Counted from the stretch's first letter, positions 44,530-55,305 are shown. The stretch is DNA of 64,000 nt from Pannonibacter sp051860505 (GCF_051860505.1 NZ_JBHYDX010000001.1:248001-312000); one strand, 5' to 3'. The notes: a model not told the origin generated them from the letters alone. Program-made: numbers and translations.

Positions 44530-45552
44530 TTACTTGATGAGACACCCCTTCAACGACCCGGCCATGCCGCGCAGTAGCTGTTCGTAAAGCTCCGGGCCGT
44601 TGGGCAATGAGGCACCGAGGGGATCAAGGACACCGGTACCGACAGAGGTGCCTTCGATCAGCATGGTCACCAGTTTCGGCTCAAACTGCGGTTCGGAAAA
44701 GACACAGGCCACCTGCAGGCCGGTGATCTTTTCGCGCAACTCGCTCACCCGCTCCGCGCCCGGCTGGACTTCTGGGCTGAGCGTGATCGATCCAGTTGCC
44801 TCAACGCCGAAACGCTTCTCGAAATACTGGTAGGCGTCATGGAAGACGATGAAGGGTTTACCCTTCAAGGGGGCCAGTTCGGCAACCAGTTCCGCTTCCA
44901 GCACTGTCAGCCGTGCTGTCAGCGTTTCGGCATTGGCCTTGTAGGTCGCGGCGTTGGCCGGGTCGACGTCGGCCAGATGCTCCTCGATTTCATGCACCAT
45001 GGCGCGGGCATTTGCCGGATCAAGCCACAGATGGGCATCGAACGCGCCATGCGCATGATCGTGCCCATGATCGTGCCCATGACTGTGACCGTGACCATCT
45101 GGCTTTGCCTTTGGTGCATGATCGTGGCCGTGGGCATGGCCTTCGTCGCCGTGATCATGCTCCTCGAAGTTGCCGCCTTCGCGGATCGGCAGGTGGACGA
45201 TGTCATGCGCCTCTGCCAGTTCAACGGCCTTTGCTTTCTCGCCAAGAGTGTTGATCGGCTTTTCCAGGAATGCTTCCAGTTCCGGGCCAACCCAGAACAC
45301 CAGATCCGCATTGGCAATGGTTCTGGCCGTGGACGGCTTCAACGCGAAAGTATGGGGCGATGCGGCCCCGTCGACGATGATGTCCGGGGTCCCGACGCCT
45401 TGCATCACAGCCGCGACCAGGGAATGGACAGGCTTGATCGACGCCACGACCTTCGGTGCGGCATGTCCTGCACCGGCGAGGGCTGGCAGGAACAGGGCGC
45501 AACTGGCCAGCAGCCAGGCGGCACGGTTTGGAGAGAACGAAAAGCGGGACAT
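44530..45552 (-). CDS. znuA: Zinc-binding protein of zinc ABC importer
   Basis: A 340-residue periplasmic cluster-A1 binding protein. Signal peptide at residues 1-31, ligand His in ASPHTF (His67), a His/Asp-rich mobile loop at about 132-168, His174 in AHLWLDP, and FHDAYQYFEKRFG. These are the features of ZnuA and its zinc-collecting loop. The upstream frame is longer, but the signal peptide and AGGAGA fix the ATG at 45552. Divergent from znuCB-zur across a Zur-like dyad. Confidence 0.96.
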   Translation of the reverse strand: MSRFSFSPNRAAWLLASCALFLPALAGAGHAAPKVVASIKPVHSLVAAVMQGVGTPDIIVDGAASPHTFALKPSTARTIANADLVFWVGPELEAFLEKPINTLGEKAKAVELAEAHDIVHLPIREGGNFEEHDHGDEGHAHGHDHAPKAKPDGHGHSHGHDHGHDHAHGAFDAHLWLDPANARAMVHEIEEHLADVDPANAATYKANAETLTARLTVLEAELVAELAPLKGKPFIVFHDAYQYFEKRFGVEATGSITLSPEVQPGAERVSELREKITGLQVACVFSEPQFEPKLVTMLIEGTSVGTGVLDPLGASLPNGPELYEQLLRGMAGSLKGCLIK

Positions 45553-45581
45553 GCCAGTCTCCTGTTGGTTGGATTGAGCGT

Positions 45582-45599
45582 TTGTAATGTTATAACAAG
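45582..45599. promoter_or_regulatory. Zur-like operator
   Basis: TTGTAATGTTATAACAAG with the perfect core TGTTATAACA (45588-45597) in the 117-bp space between znuA and znuC. It resembles the AATGTTATA...TAACATT boxes of alphaproteobacterial Zur. Placed to repress both divergent transcripts when zinc is plentiful. Confidence 0.75.
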
Positions 45600-45669
45600 A
45601 ATTGCGTAACCCTATAACGTGTGACATAAGCGGAGGCAATCCTCTTCTGCATCAAGGTGCCGTGTCGCC

Positions 45670-46573
<904 letters not shown>

Positions 46574-46584
<11 letters not shown>

Positions 46585-47398
46585 CTTCTTCGTTCGCGCA
46601 GTCATTGCGGGCCTGGGGGTTGCCTTTGTAGCCGGTCCGCTGGGGTGTTTCATTGTCTGGCGGCGGCTGGCCTATTTCGGCGATACCCTGTCGCATGCGG
46701 CGCTGCTCGGCGTCGCGCTGGCCTTTTTGCTGGAAATCAACATCACCCTGGCCGTATTCGCGGTCTGCACGGTCATCTCGTTGCTGCTGCTGGCGTTGCA
46801 AAAGCGCGGTGGCCTCTCGTCCGATGCCTTGCTCGGCTTGCTCGCCCATTCCTCCCTTGCGCTGGGCCTTGTCTGCCTGGCCTTCATGACCTGGGTGCGG
46901 ATGGATCTGATGGGCTTCCTGTTCGGAGATATCCTGTCGGTGTCGCGGCTGGACATCGGCCTGATCTATGGCGGCGGCATCGTCGTGCTGGCTGTGCTGG
47001 TATGGATCTGGCGGCCCCTGTTTGCTGCAACAGTCAGTGCGGATCTTGCCGAGGCAGAAGGCTTGCGACCGGAGCGGGCGAACCTCATTTTCATGGTGCT
47101 GATGGCAACTGTCATCGCCATTGCCATGAAGATCGTCGGTGTCCTGCTGATCACGGCCTTGCTGATCATTCCTGCGGCCACCGCCCGCCGTCTTGCCTCG
47201 GGCCCCGAACAGATGGCGTTTCTGGCTGCGCTCTCGGGCGGGGCGACCGTACTTGTTGGCCTCTACGGTTCGCTGGAATTCGATACACCGTCAGGACCGT
47301 CCATCGTGGTAGCGGCCATGCTGCTTTTCGGTGTAAGCCTGACGCGGGTTGCAAGAGTGATCGGCAGTTTCATGCGGCGCATGGGCAAAGAAACCTGA
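46574..47398 (+). CDS. znuB: Zinc importer permease
   Basis: A 274-residue ABC-3 family permease with about eight helices. GPLGCFIVWRRLAYFGDTLSHAALLGVALA near the N-terminus and AATARRLASGPEQM in the coupling region are typical ZnuB stretches. It pairs with ZnuC and receives zinc from ZnuA. Starts inside the end of znuC. Confidence 0.95.
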
Positions 47399-47414
47399 AC
47401 TGAGGAACGAGGAC

Positions 47415-47879
47415 ATGGCTGAGCATTCGCATGATCACGCGGCCTCCGGTCATGACCACGACCATGCGCATGACCATGGCAGCGCGCCGGCCAAGCTGAC
47501 CCGCAACCAGACGCTGGTCTTTGGCGCCTTGTCACGGGCCGGCGGGCCGCTCACGGCTTACACGATCCTCGACCAGCTGCGCGATGACGGCTTCCGCGCC
47601 CCGCTGCAGGTCTACCGAGCACTGGAAAAGCTGGTCGAGTTCGGCATGGTGCACCGGCTGGAGAGCCTCAACGCCTTCGTCGCCTGCAGCCATCCGCAAT
47701 GCGTCGACCACGAGACCATGGCCTTTGCCATCTGCGAGAGCTGCGGTTCTGTGAGCGAGTTTGCCGATGCGGCGATCACGCGCCAGCTCAAGGGCTGGGC
47801 GGGCGACAACGGCTTTGCGCTGGCCAAGACCACCATTGAGCTGCGCGGCACCTGCCGCACCTGCCAGGCGGCCGTCTGA
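47415..47879 (+). CDS. zur: Fur-family zinc regulator with His-rich N-terminus
   Basis: A 154-residue Fur-family repressor. The winged helix lies over about residues 30-85 (GPLTAYTILDQLRDDGF, LQVYRALEKLVEFGMVHRLESLNAFVAC). The structural zinc site is CESCG plus CRTC near the end. Residues 4-22 are an extra His/Asp-rich leader (HSHDHAASGHDHDHAHDHG) not needed for the Fur fold. Position in the znu operon and the dyad upstream make Zur the clear choice over Fur. Confidence 0.94.
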   Translation: MAEHSHDHAASGHDHDHAHDHGSAPAKLTRNQTLVFGALSRAGGPLTAYTILDQLRDDGFRAPLQVYRALEKLVEFGMVHRLESLNAFVACSHPQCVDHETMAFAICESCGSVSEFADAAITRQLKGWAGDNGFALAKTTIELRGTCRTCQAAV

Positions 47880-48004
47880 GCCGGCACGCAGTCTGCCGCA
47901 GCGCGATCCGCATCCTTGCGACTTGACGGGCTTTCTGCGGCTTGGCGCTGGTCACGGGCCGACAAGCGGTTATGCTCGCCTTCCAACGGATTGAGGAGGG
48001 AGCA

Positions 48005-49627
48005 ATGGCTGTTCGACTGACCTTCTGCGGCGCGGCGCGCATGGTGACGGGCTCATGTTACCTGCTGGATGTCGGCGATCAGCGACTTCTCATCGATTGC
48101 GGGCTGTTTCAGGGCTCGAAAGCCGTCAAGGAGCTGAACTATCGGCCCTTTCCCTTCGCAGCGGACAGTATTGACGCCGTGCTTCTGACGCATGCGCACA
48201 TCGATCATGCGGGCCTGTTGCCGAAACTGTGGACGGCCGGCTGTCGCAGTCCTGTCCATATGACGGAAGGCTCGCGGGATCTCCTCACCTTCATGCTGCC
48301 GGACAGCGGCCACATCCAGGAAATGGAAGTTGAGAACCTCAACCGGCGCAATCTCAGACGTGGCAAGGACACGGTCACGCCGATGTATACCAAGGCCGAC
48401 GCCATCGCCTGCCAGGCGCTGTTCCAGGGACATGACTATGATGTCTGGATCGATGTGCTGCCCGGAGTCCGGGCACGGTTCTGGAACGCAGGGCATATCC
48501 TTGGCTCCAGTTCCATCGAGCTGGAAATTGCCGCCTCGCATGTGGATGCCAGCCTTGATCCCCAGGGAGACCCGATGCGGCTGCTGTTCTCCGGGGATAT
48601 CGGGCCGGACAACAAGGCGTTTCATCCTGATCCGGACGCAGTTCGCGGCGTTGATCATCTGATCTGCGAATCCACCTATGGTGCGCGCGAGCGGAAGGAG
48701 GTCGACGAGGAACAGCGGCTTCTGGTGCTCGCGGGCGAGGTGCGCCATGCGCTCGATCGGGGTGGGGTGCTGCTGATCCCGGCCTTTGCCGTGGAGCGGA
48801 CACAGGAGCTGATCGTCGACCTGATGCGCCTGATGGAGGGCGGCAGCATCGGCCACGCGCCGATCTTCCTCGATTCGCCGCTGGCCATCGCTGTGACCGA
48901 GGTCTTCAACCGGCATGCGCCAGATCTGGAGCAACTCAGCACGCATCCGCATTTGCTCGACAACCGCTGGATCAGCCTGTGCGAAAGCGTGGAGGACAGC
49001 AAGGCGCTGAACCGGATTGCCGGCGGCGCGATCATCATTGCCGCCAGCGGCATGTGCGATGCCGGCCGTATCCGGCACCACCTGAAGAACCGTCTCTGGA
49101 AGCCGGCGACCACTGTGCTTCTGGTTGGCTATCAGGCGCCGGGCACGCTCGGCGCACTGCTGCTGGAAGGCCAGCGCAACGTGCGCCTGATGGGCGAGGA
49201 CATCACCGTCCGCGCCGACATCCGTTCGGTCGACATCTACTCCGGACATGCCGCCCGCAGCGATCTGATCGACTGGATTCTTGAGCGGCGGCCGGTGCAT
49301 GGCAACCTGTTCCTGACCCATGGCGAGGAGAGCCAGGCGCTGGCGCTCTGCGAGAGCCTGGTGGCGAAGGGCTTTGCCGACGGCCATGTGGTCGTGCCGG
49401 CGCTGGATGCGATCTATGACCTGATGCCGGGCAGGGCGGTGCTCCGGCGCGACGGTCCGCCGCCGCGCGCGGAGCCCGGAATTGCCGAGCGGCGCGACTG
49501 GTCTGCCGACTATCCCAAGCTGCTTCTCGATATCCAGGCGGCCCTTGACGGGGCAGCGGACGACAAGAGCCGCGCGGTGCTGATGCGCCGACTGAGGCGG
49601 GCGCTGGAAGAGGAAAAGCCCGTTTAG
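48005..49627 (+). CDS. Beta-CASP metallo-beta-lactamase (RNase J/CPSF-like family)
   Basis: A 540-residue protein. MBL motif HAHIDH at 63-68, later metal ligands NAGHILGS and FSGDIG, then the beta-CASP domain (IPAFAVERTQELI, ASGMCDAGRIRHHL) and the RNA-specificity C-terminal motif (YSGHAARSDLIDWI). This architecture is that of bacterial homologues of CPSF-73/Ysh1, presumed RNA nucleases. About 60 extra residues at the C-terminus. Start from GAGGAGGG ahead of ATG 48005. Its stop overlaps the convergent deacetylase-like gene by 4 nt. Confidence 0.9.
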   Translation: MAVRLTFCGAARMVTGSCYLLDVGDQRLLIDCGLFQGSKAVKELNYRPFPFAADSIDAVLLTHAHIDHAGLLPKLWTAGCRSPVHMTEGSRDLLTFMLPDSGHIQEMEVENLNRRNLRRGKDTVTPMYTKADAIACQALFQGHDYDVWIDVLPGVRARFWNAGHILGSSSIELEIAASHVDASLDPQGDPMRLLFSGDIGPDNKAFHPDPDAVRGVDHLICESTYGARERKEVDEEQRLLVLAGEVRHALDRGGVLLIPAFAVERTQELIVDLMRLMEGGSIGHAPIFLDSPLAIAVTEVFNRHAPDLEQLSTHPHLLDNRWISLCESVEDSKALNRIAGGAIIIAASGMCDAGRIRHHLKNRLWKPATTVLLVGYQAPGTLGALLLEGQRNVRLMGEDITVRADIRSVDIYSGHAARSDLIDWILERRPVHGNLFLTHGEESQALALCESLVAKGFADGHVVVPALDAIYDLMPGRAVLRRDGPPPRAEPGIAERRDWSADYPKLLLDIQAALDGAADDKSRAVLMRRLRRALEEEKPV

Positions 49628-50394
49628 GCGACAGCCACTTCGGCAAAGAGATCGGCGATGGGTGGCCAGGCCGCGCCCGGATGATGGGCGGCGATGGCGA
49701 GGAATTCCTCGACGAAGGCCTCGCAGCCCGCATCGTGGTCGAGGTGATGGGTCAGGATGCCGAGCGGCTCACCGCCGGTGTTGCGCCGGCGCAGGAACTG
49801 CAGCTCCAGCCGCTCGCTCGCTGATGCCCAGCCGATGAAGCGGCGGTCCTTCTTCCACTTGATGATGTCGAGATGCGTCTGCACCTGCGCCGGGATCAGG
49901 GTTTCCCAGGTGAAGGTCGACAGGCCCTTCAGCCCTGCGTCCGCCAGCTGGCGTGCGGCCGGCGGGGCGATCCGGTTCCAGGGCGGCACGAAGGCGGGCA
50001 CGAAGGCTGCCGGGAACAGGGCCTCGAGCCTTTCGCGTCCGGCCACCAGCTCGGCAAAGGCGTCGCCCGGCGCACGGCGGTCGCCGAACTCGGACGCCTT
50101 CTCGCCCAGGTCCTTGCGCTGATGGTTGAGATGCTGCCAGCCATGCTGCAGCACGACGGCATGGGGCTCGTCGCGCAGCCGGTCGGCGAGGGCCTCAGTC
50201 GCGGTCTTCGGGATCACGGCAAGCCCGACATCCACGTCATGGGCGTTGGCCGCAGCAAGCAAGCGCTCCAGCGCTGGCGTCGGCGCGATGGCGTCATCGT
50301 CGCGCCACCAGAAGCGAACCTGGGTGCCGCGCTCGGCGAACCAGTCGAGATGGGCGGTCAGATGCGCGCGAAAGGCGGCAAGATCGGACGTCAC
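49624..50394 (-). CDS. Polysaccharide deacetylase-like protein
   Basis: A 256-residue NodB-fold protein. FWWRDDDAIAPTPALERLL at about 28-46 gives the Asp pair, VVLQHGWQHLNHQ gives the His pair of the metal site, and FVPPWNR matches the family's substrate loop; HHLDHD follows late. It probably removes acetyl groups from a sugar built by the neighbouring transferases. No signal peptide, so cytoplasmic. GTG start overlapping the preceding stop (GTGA). Last gene of a five-gene operon. Confidence 0.82.
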   Translation of the reverse strand: MTSDLAAFRAHLTAHLDWFAERGTQVRFWWRDDDAIAPTPALERLLAAANAHDVDVGLAVIPKTATEALADRLRDEPHAVVLQHGWQHLNHQRKDLGEKASEFGDRRAPGDAFAELVAGRERLEALFPAAFVPAFVPPWNRIAPPAARQLADAGLKGLSTFTWETLIPAQVQTHLDIIKWKKDRRFIGWASASERLELQFLRRRNTGGEPLGILTHHLDHDAGCEAFVEEFLAIAAHHPGAAWPPIADLFAEVAVA

Positions 50395-51545
50395 CGGCGG
50401 ATCTCCTCAAGATCGGTCAGGAGCTGGCGGGCGCTTTCGGCAGCGCCGTTCATGGCAACATCGGCTTGTGCGACGGGCCTGGAAAGGGCGGCATCGACGG
50501 CATCGGCAAGGCCCTGTGCGGTCAGTCCGGCTTCCGGCACCATGACCGCCCGGCCGTGACGGGCCAGCGCCTCGGCGCGCTGCGTCTGCTCGGTCTCGTC
50601 GCCCTGCGCAAAGGGCACCAGCACGCAAGGGACATGGGCGGCGAGAATGTCGAGAACGGTGTTGTAGCCGGCCTGGCTCACCGACAGGCGCGCGCGCGGC
50701 AGGAGGCCCGGGAAATCGCGCCGCGCCCGCTCCACCAGAACCCCGGCAGGCGCGGCAGCAACAAGCGCTGAAAACTCTGAATCCGGCAGGTCATGGCCGA
50801 CCAGCAGCCGCCAGCGGCAGTCGCCCGCCCGGTGTGAGACCGCACGCGCACCAAGGGCGGCCTCAAGCAGGGCCTTGGCCACCGCGCCGCCACCGCAGGA
50901 GACGATCACCTCGTCCGCGCCATCACCGGCCGGCGGTTCCGGCCGGGCACCGCCACCGACATAGCCGGTGTAGCGCACGAGATGCGCGACCCTGTCGGCA
51001 AAGGGGAAACTGTCCTCAAGCCGGGTGAAGGCGGGGTCCGAATGCACCAGCACCCGGTCATAGTGGGCGAGCGCCCGCTCGGCCATCCAGGCTTCCTTGG
51101 CGGGATCCGTCTTGCGCACGAGGATGTCGCGGATCGAGGCGGCAATCAGCGGCCGCTGCGGCAGCGTGCGCGCGGTTTCCAGCAGCGGCTCCAGCTCATA
51201 GGCGAACTGCCGCCGCCCAAAAGGATAGGTCTCGGTGACGAGCAGGTCGACGGGCTCGGCCAGAAACGCCGCGAGCGTCGCCTGCCGCCTCATGTTGTCG
51301 AACCCGGAGGGCAGGGGGCTTCCGTCTGGCGACACGAGCGTGCGGAAGCTGGCGTCGAGCGCGCGCACCGGCGGCAGCGCGATCACCTCGAGACCCGAGG
51401 TGTCCAGCGTCGGCGGCAGCAGGTTGCCGGTCGCAAGGCGCACCGCGACGCCTTCGCGCGCGAGCGCCTTGCCGATGGCCACCGCCCGCACCGCATGGCC
51501 GGTGCCCAGCAGATGCTGCACATGGATGAAGGCACGACGGGTCAT
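50391..51545 (-). CDS. GT-B glycosyltransferase (MurG/COG4671-like)
   Basis: A 384-residue GT-B-fold protein. HVQHLLGTGHAVRAVAIGKAL near the start is the Gly-rich loop of GT28-type enzymes, and the C-terminal half has VIVSCGGGAVAKALLEAAL and RARLSVSQAGYNTVLDIL, the nucleotide-sugar site. Related to the protein at 53905-55119, perhaps an old duplication. ATGA overlap with the upstream gene. Sugar unknown. Confidence 0.82.
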   Translation of the reverse strand: MTRRAFIHVQHLLGTGHAVRAVAIGKALAREGVAVRLATGNLLPPTLDTSGLEVIALPPVRALDASFRTLVSPDGSPLPSGFDNMRRQATLAAFLAEPVDLLVTETYPFGRRQFAYELEPLLETARTLPQRPLIAASIRDILVRKTDPAKEAWMAERALAHYDRVLVHSDPAFTRLEDSFPFADRVAHLVRYTGYVGGGARPEPPAGDGADEVIVSCGGGAVAKALLEAALGARAVSHRAGDCRWRLLVGHDLPDSEFSALVAAAPAGVLVERARRDFPGLLPRARLSVSQAGYNTVLDILAAHVPCVLVPFAQGDETEQTQRAEALARHGRAVMVPEAGLTAQGLADAVDAALSRPVAQADVAMNGAAESARQLLTDLEEIRR

Positions 51546-52672
51546 GAGGAGTGCGCTCCGGCCTGGCTGTGGGTGGCGATGGCGGCTTCCAGAAAGGCCG
51601 TCAACCGGGCAGCTCCGGCCTCCAGCGTATGCCGGTCGCGGATGTGGCGGCTGGCGGCGACGCCCATCTGATGGCGCAGGTCCGCATCCGCCAGAAGGCG
51701 CTGCAGGGCAGCTGCGAAAGCGCCCGCATCGCCTTCCGGCGCCAGCAAACCGGTCACCCCGTCCGCAACAACGTCCGGAACGCCGAAGGTTGCCCCGCCG
51801 ACAACCGGCAGGCCGCTCGCTTGCGCCTCGAGAAACACGAAGCCGAAGGCCTCGCGGATCGCCGGCCAGACGAAGACGTCGTGGTCCGCATAGACGGCCG
51901 GCAGATCCTCGGGGGGCAGCGCGCCCATGAAGTTGCTGCGGTGCGGCGGAAACAGCGCCTCGATCTCCGCCCGCGCGGGGCCGTCGCCTACAACAGTGAA
52001 ATGCCAGTCAAAAGCCGGCACGTGACGCAGCGCTTCGGCCAGCACCCGATAGGAGCGCTCCTTGTCGCCATGCCGCATCATGCCGACGGCCAGCAGGCGC
52101 ACGGGTGCCTGGCTACTCGTATCTCGTTGGATCCGGTGCAGCGCCTGGAACGGCGCAGCGTCCAGGAAGGGAGGCAGGAGATAGAGCCGATCCGACGGCA
52201 ACGCGGCCGCAAGGCAGCCCATGTCGGCCCGGTGTATGGCCCCGACGGCATCGGCTCGGGCCAGCGCGGCATCGGCAGCGGCAAAGCCGAAAGCCCATTC
52301 GCCCGTAGCCCGCTTGGGCGCGCGGCTCGCCTCCATCACGGCGTAAGGAATGTCGAACGCGTTCGACAGGGCCGGGCCGATCCAATCCGGCGCCTTGTGG
52401 TAGAGGTGATAGGTCAGGAAGATATCCGGCCGGTAGCCCTCCGCCCGCCACTCCGCCTCGACCCGCGCCGCCTCGGCAAGCGCTGTCGCCTCGGCCTCGG
52501 GAAGTTCGCCCCCGGCGCTGCGCCAAGAGGCCAGGCGCGAGGCAATGCGGACAGTGTGGCCGGCGCCTTCCAGTGCCCGCACGATCAGCCGTGCGAAGGT
52601 GCGGTCACCGGACGGGCGCGGATCGTCCAGCGGCTTCATCGGAGCAGTGAAGGCGATCTTGAGGCCGCTCAC
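51542..52672 (-). CDS. Family 4 glycosyltransferase
   Basis: A 376-residue GT-B enzyme. The N-terminal DRTFARLIVRALEGAGHTV and the C-terminal EAFGFVFLEAQASGLPVVGG (the E-x7-E donor motif) place it in GT4. The VFVWPAIRE stretch is also typical. GTG start overlapping the upstream stop as GTGA. It lies between two other transferases in the operon. Confidence 0.88.
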   Translation of the reverse strand: MSGLKIAFTAPMKPLDDPRPSGDRTFARLIVRALEGAGHTVRIASRLASWRSAGGELPEAEATALAEAARVEAEWRAEGYRPDIFLTYHLYHKAPDWIGPALSNAFDIPYAVMEASRAPKRATGEWAFGFAAADAALARADAVGAIHRADMGCLAAALPSDRLYLLPPFLDAAPFQALHRIQRDTSSQAPVRLLAVGMMRHGDKERSYRVLAEALRHVPAFDWHFTVVGDGPARAEIEALFPPHRSNFMGALPPEDLPAVYADHDVFVWPAIREAFGFVFLEAQASGLPVVGGATFGVPDVVADGVTGLLAPEGDAGAFAAALQRLLADADLRHQMGVAASRHIRDRHTLEAGAARLTAFLEAAIATHSQAGAHSS

Positions 52673-53889
52673 AGCACAGGCCGGAACTTGGCGGCAAGCC
52701 GGTCGATGCCGGGCTCGGTCGAGAAGTCGCGCCGCACCTTGGCAGCCGCCGCCAGGCCAAGCGCGATGCGGCGGTCGGGATCGGCGATAAGTGCCGCCAT
52801 GGCTGCAGCCAATGCCTGCGGATGGCCGGGCTCGACCAGCACACCGGTCTGCTGGTCGTCGATCAGCTCAGGAATGGCTGACACGCGGGTCGACAGGCAG
52901 CAAATCCCCATCGATTGCGCTTCCATCAGCACATTCGGCAGCCCATCGCGGTCACCGCTTTTCGCCAGTTTCGACGGCAGGATGAAGAGGTCGGCCCGCT
53001 GGCAGGTCTCGATCACCGCCTCTCGCGGCTGCGCGCCGCGCCAGACGATCCGGTCGCTGATGCCGAGCTTGCCGGCCATGTCCTTCAGACGATTCGACAG
53101 CTCACCGCCGCCGATATGGGTGAACTGCCAGTTGAGGCCCGCTGGTAACCGGGCTAGCGCCTTCAGAAGGTCATCGTAGCCCTTCTTCTCGACCGCCCGG
53201 CCGACAGATACGAGCCGCACAGGTCCGCCCGATCCATCGCGCTTTTCTTCCGGAGCCGCAGGGGCCGGGAACGGGGAGAAGTCAAGGCCATGGTAGACAA
53301 GCCCGACCTTGTCCGGCTCAGCGCTGAGGCTGCGCAGGTGGTCGACATTGGTCCGCGTGCAGGTGACACCCCAAGCGGCGTCATCCAGCTTCGTGCGCAG
53401 ATCCCATTCCGGGCTGGTCCAGATGTCCTTGGCATGGGCCGAGAAGGACCAGCGACGTCCCGACAGATGCGCCGCATAGCGGGCGACCGAGCAGGGCGTG
53501 TGCAGATAGTGGGTGTGGATCCAGGTCACATCGTCGGGCAGCTCATGCGCGAAGACACAGGCCTGACCCCAGCGGCGATGCCGGCCGATGTTGTTCTCAT
53601 GGGCCAGATCGGCTTCGAACAGTGCCCGGGCGGCAGCATAGGTCGGCTGCTTTTCGGCCCAGCGGCGCGCCCGCGCCACCCGCTTCGGGTCGTCTTTCAG
53701 GTATTCCGGCAGGTAGAGGACATCGGCCGTGATCTGCCGGTGCAGGTCATGGATATAGGGGTCATAGGGGCGGCGCAGGGCTACGATCAACTGGCCGATG
53801 CCGCGCGTCTGCAGTCCGAGGATTTCCTGGGCGATGAAGGTCTCCGACAGACGCGGATAGCCTTTGACGACAACGGCAATGCGGGACAT
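52669..53889 (-). CDS. Family 4 glycosyltransferase
   Basis: A 406-residue GT-B enzyme starting KGYPRLSETFIAQEILGL, a motif typical of GT4 colanic-acid/exopolysaccharide enzymes of the WcaL type. Donor site: RDGLPNVLMEAQSMGICCLST with the paired acidic residues. VSVGRAVEKKGYDDLLKAL is the usual hinge motif. It follows the first gene of the operon by 15 nt. Confidence 0.9.
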   Translation of the reverse strand: MSRIAVVVKGYPRLSETFIAQEILGLQTRGIGQLIVALRRPYDPYIHDLHRQITADVLYLPEYLKDDPKRVARARRWAEKQPTYAAARALFEADLAHENNIGRHRRWGQACVFAHELPDDVTWIHTHYLHTPCSVARYAAHLSGRRWSFSAHAKDIWTSPEWDLRTKLDDAAWGVTCTRTNVDHLRSLSAEPDKVGLVYHGLDFSPFPAPAAPEEKRDGSGGPVRLVSVGRAVEKKGYDDLLKALARLPAGLNWQFTHIGGGELSNRLKDMAGKLGISDRIVWRGAQPREAVIETCQRADLFILPSKLAKSGDRDGLPNVLMEAQSMGICCLSTRVSAIPELIDDQQTGVLVEPGHPQALAAAMAALIADPDRRIALGLAAAAKVRRDFSTEPGIDRLAAKFRPVL

Positions 53890-53904
53890 GGGGGCAATGC
53901 TCGC

Positions 53905-55119
53905 TCAAAGCCCGGCGCGGCGCAGCAGGCGGATTCGATCCGGTTCGGACAGGATCTCCCCGACACGGCGTTCGATGACGTCGAGCCCGCCGAGCAGGTT
54001 GGTAATGCCGGCCGCGGACGGCGGAGCTGATTGTGGCAGCACGGACAAGGCGTTAAGCATTTGCTCCGGATCCGGATACTGGTCGATAGGCAGGACGGTC
54101 AGCAAACCTGTCGCCTCGGCCCTGTCGGCGCGGATAGCCTGTTCGCGGCGCGGAATGATGCGCGGCACCAGCAGTGTCGGCTTGTCGAAGGACAGGATCT
54201 CGCAGAAGGTGTTGTAGCCGCCCATGCCGACAATTGCTGTGGCGGCCTGCAGATAGGGCTCCATCTGCGGCGTGAAGCGCATGATATGAACATCGCGCAG
54301 GTTCTCCGCCCGGGCCATGAACTCACTTACAGACGCAGCCGGCATAAAGGGCCCAAGCACGATCAGGGCCGGGAACAGCGGTTTGGCATGAGATTCGTAG
54401 GCCCGCATGACCCAGTCGACCATTTCGACGCCGTCGCCGCCACCGCCGGGCGTGACCAGGATGAACGGCTCCTCGCCAAAGGGCAGCGGTTCGCTGAGCC
54501 TTGCCCCCTTGGGCATCTCGCGGCGCAGGAAACCGGTGTAGAGCAGTTTGTCATGCACGCTCTGCGGCAGATCGATCCCGGCAAGCGGGTCGCACATGCC
54601 TTCAGGGCCATAGACCCAGATCTCGTCATACAGCTCTTCGAGAGCCGGGCGGACATTCTTGCGGTCCCATTCCTGCTGCAGCACCTGGGGATCGTCGAGC
54701 ACATCGCGCAGGCCGAGGATGAGACGCGTGCCTGCACGCTTGAGCTGTTCGAGCGTCGGCAAAACTTCGCCGCGCAGGCCGAGTGGCTCCTTGTCGACGA
54801 TGAAGATGTCCGGCTCGAACACCTGCGCCGTATGCTCGATGATCGAGGAGCGGATTTCCAGCGTATGATCAATGTTGAGATGCAGCGACAGCGACGTGTA
54901 TTCGCCGTCGCGCAGTTTGATCACACCGGGAATGCGGACGAAGTCCACGCGCGAGCGGAATTCGAAACTGCCAATGATGGGCGAGCCGGACAGAATCAGG
55001 ACAGACAGCGTGTCGAATGATCCGACAAGTGCCTGAGCGATCGCGCGGCAGCGCCGAAGATGACCGAGCCCGAAGGAATCGTGGCTGTAAATCAGGATAC
55101 GCGGCGATTCGGATCGCAT
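53905..55119 (-). CDS. COG4671-type predicted glycosyltransferase
   Basis: A 404-residue GT-B protein. ILIYSHDSFGLGHLRRCRAIAQAL near the start and VTPGGGGDGVEMVDW, VGMGGYNTFCEIL in the C-terminal half are the signatures of this MurG-like family, whose function is not established. First gene of the operon, divergent from the unusual ABC protein with a 186-bp gap. The frame is open 20 codons further upstream; the ATG at 55119 fits the family start. Confidence 0.85.
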   Translation of the reverse strand: MRSESPRILIYSHDSFGLGHLRRCRAIAQALVGSFDTLSVLILSGSPIIGSFEFRSRVDFVRIPGVIKLRDGEYTSLSLHLNIDHTLEIRSSIIEHTAQVFEPDIFIVDKEPLGLRGEVLPTLEQLKRAGTRLILGLRDVLDDPQVLQQEWDRKNVRPALEELYDEIWVYGPEGMCDPLAGIDLPQSVHDKLLYTGFLRREMPKGARLSEPLPFGEEPFILVTPGGGGDGVEMVDWVMRAYESHAKPLFPALIVLGPFMPAASVSEFMARAENLRDVHIMRFTPQMEPYLQAATAIVGMGGYNTFCEILSFDKPTLLVPRIIPRREQAIRADRAEATGLLTVLPIDQYPDPEQMLNALSVLPQSAPPSAAGITNLLGGLDVIERRVGEILSEPDRIRLLRRAGL

Positions 55120-55237
55120 GTTGCCCCGTTGGTGCCCCTGGGTCGTGACACGAGGAACCTGCCTCGGGGCAACACCCAAACCTCAATACGTTTTGCGGCC
55201 TTCCTGACCGTCTATCCCCCCTCTATGGCACATCCAG

Positions 55238-55259
55238 CGTTGCGAGTTAATACGCAACG
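55238..55259. promoter_or_regulatory. Inverted repeat in the divergent promoter region
   Basis: CGTTGCG-AGTTAATA-CGCAACG, 7-bp perfect arms and 8-nt AT-rich centre, 46 nt before the ABC gene and about 120 nt before the glycosyltransferase operon. It looks like a repressor or activator site; it is not a CRP-type TGTGA-N6-TCACA site. Confidence 0.55.
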
Positions 55260-55305
55260 TCTTACCACTACTGCGATGGCAAAAGGTGCCTGACTGGACC
55301 GGGAC

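Noticed and set aside
55120..55305. CRP (cAMP) site in front of the glycan/cNMP locus
   Set aside because: No TGTGA-N6-TCACA-like sequence is present; the dyad found has a different core.
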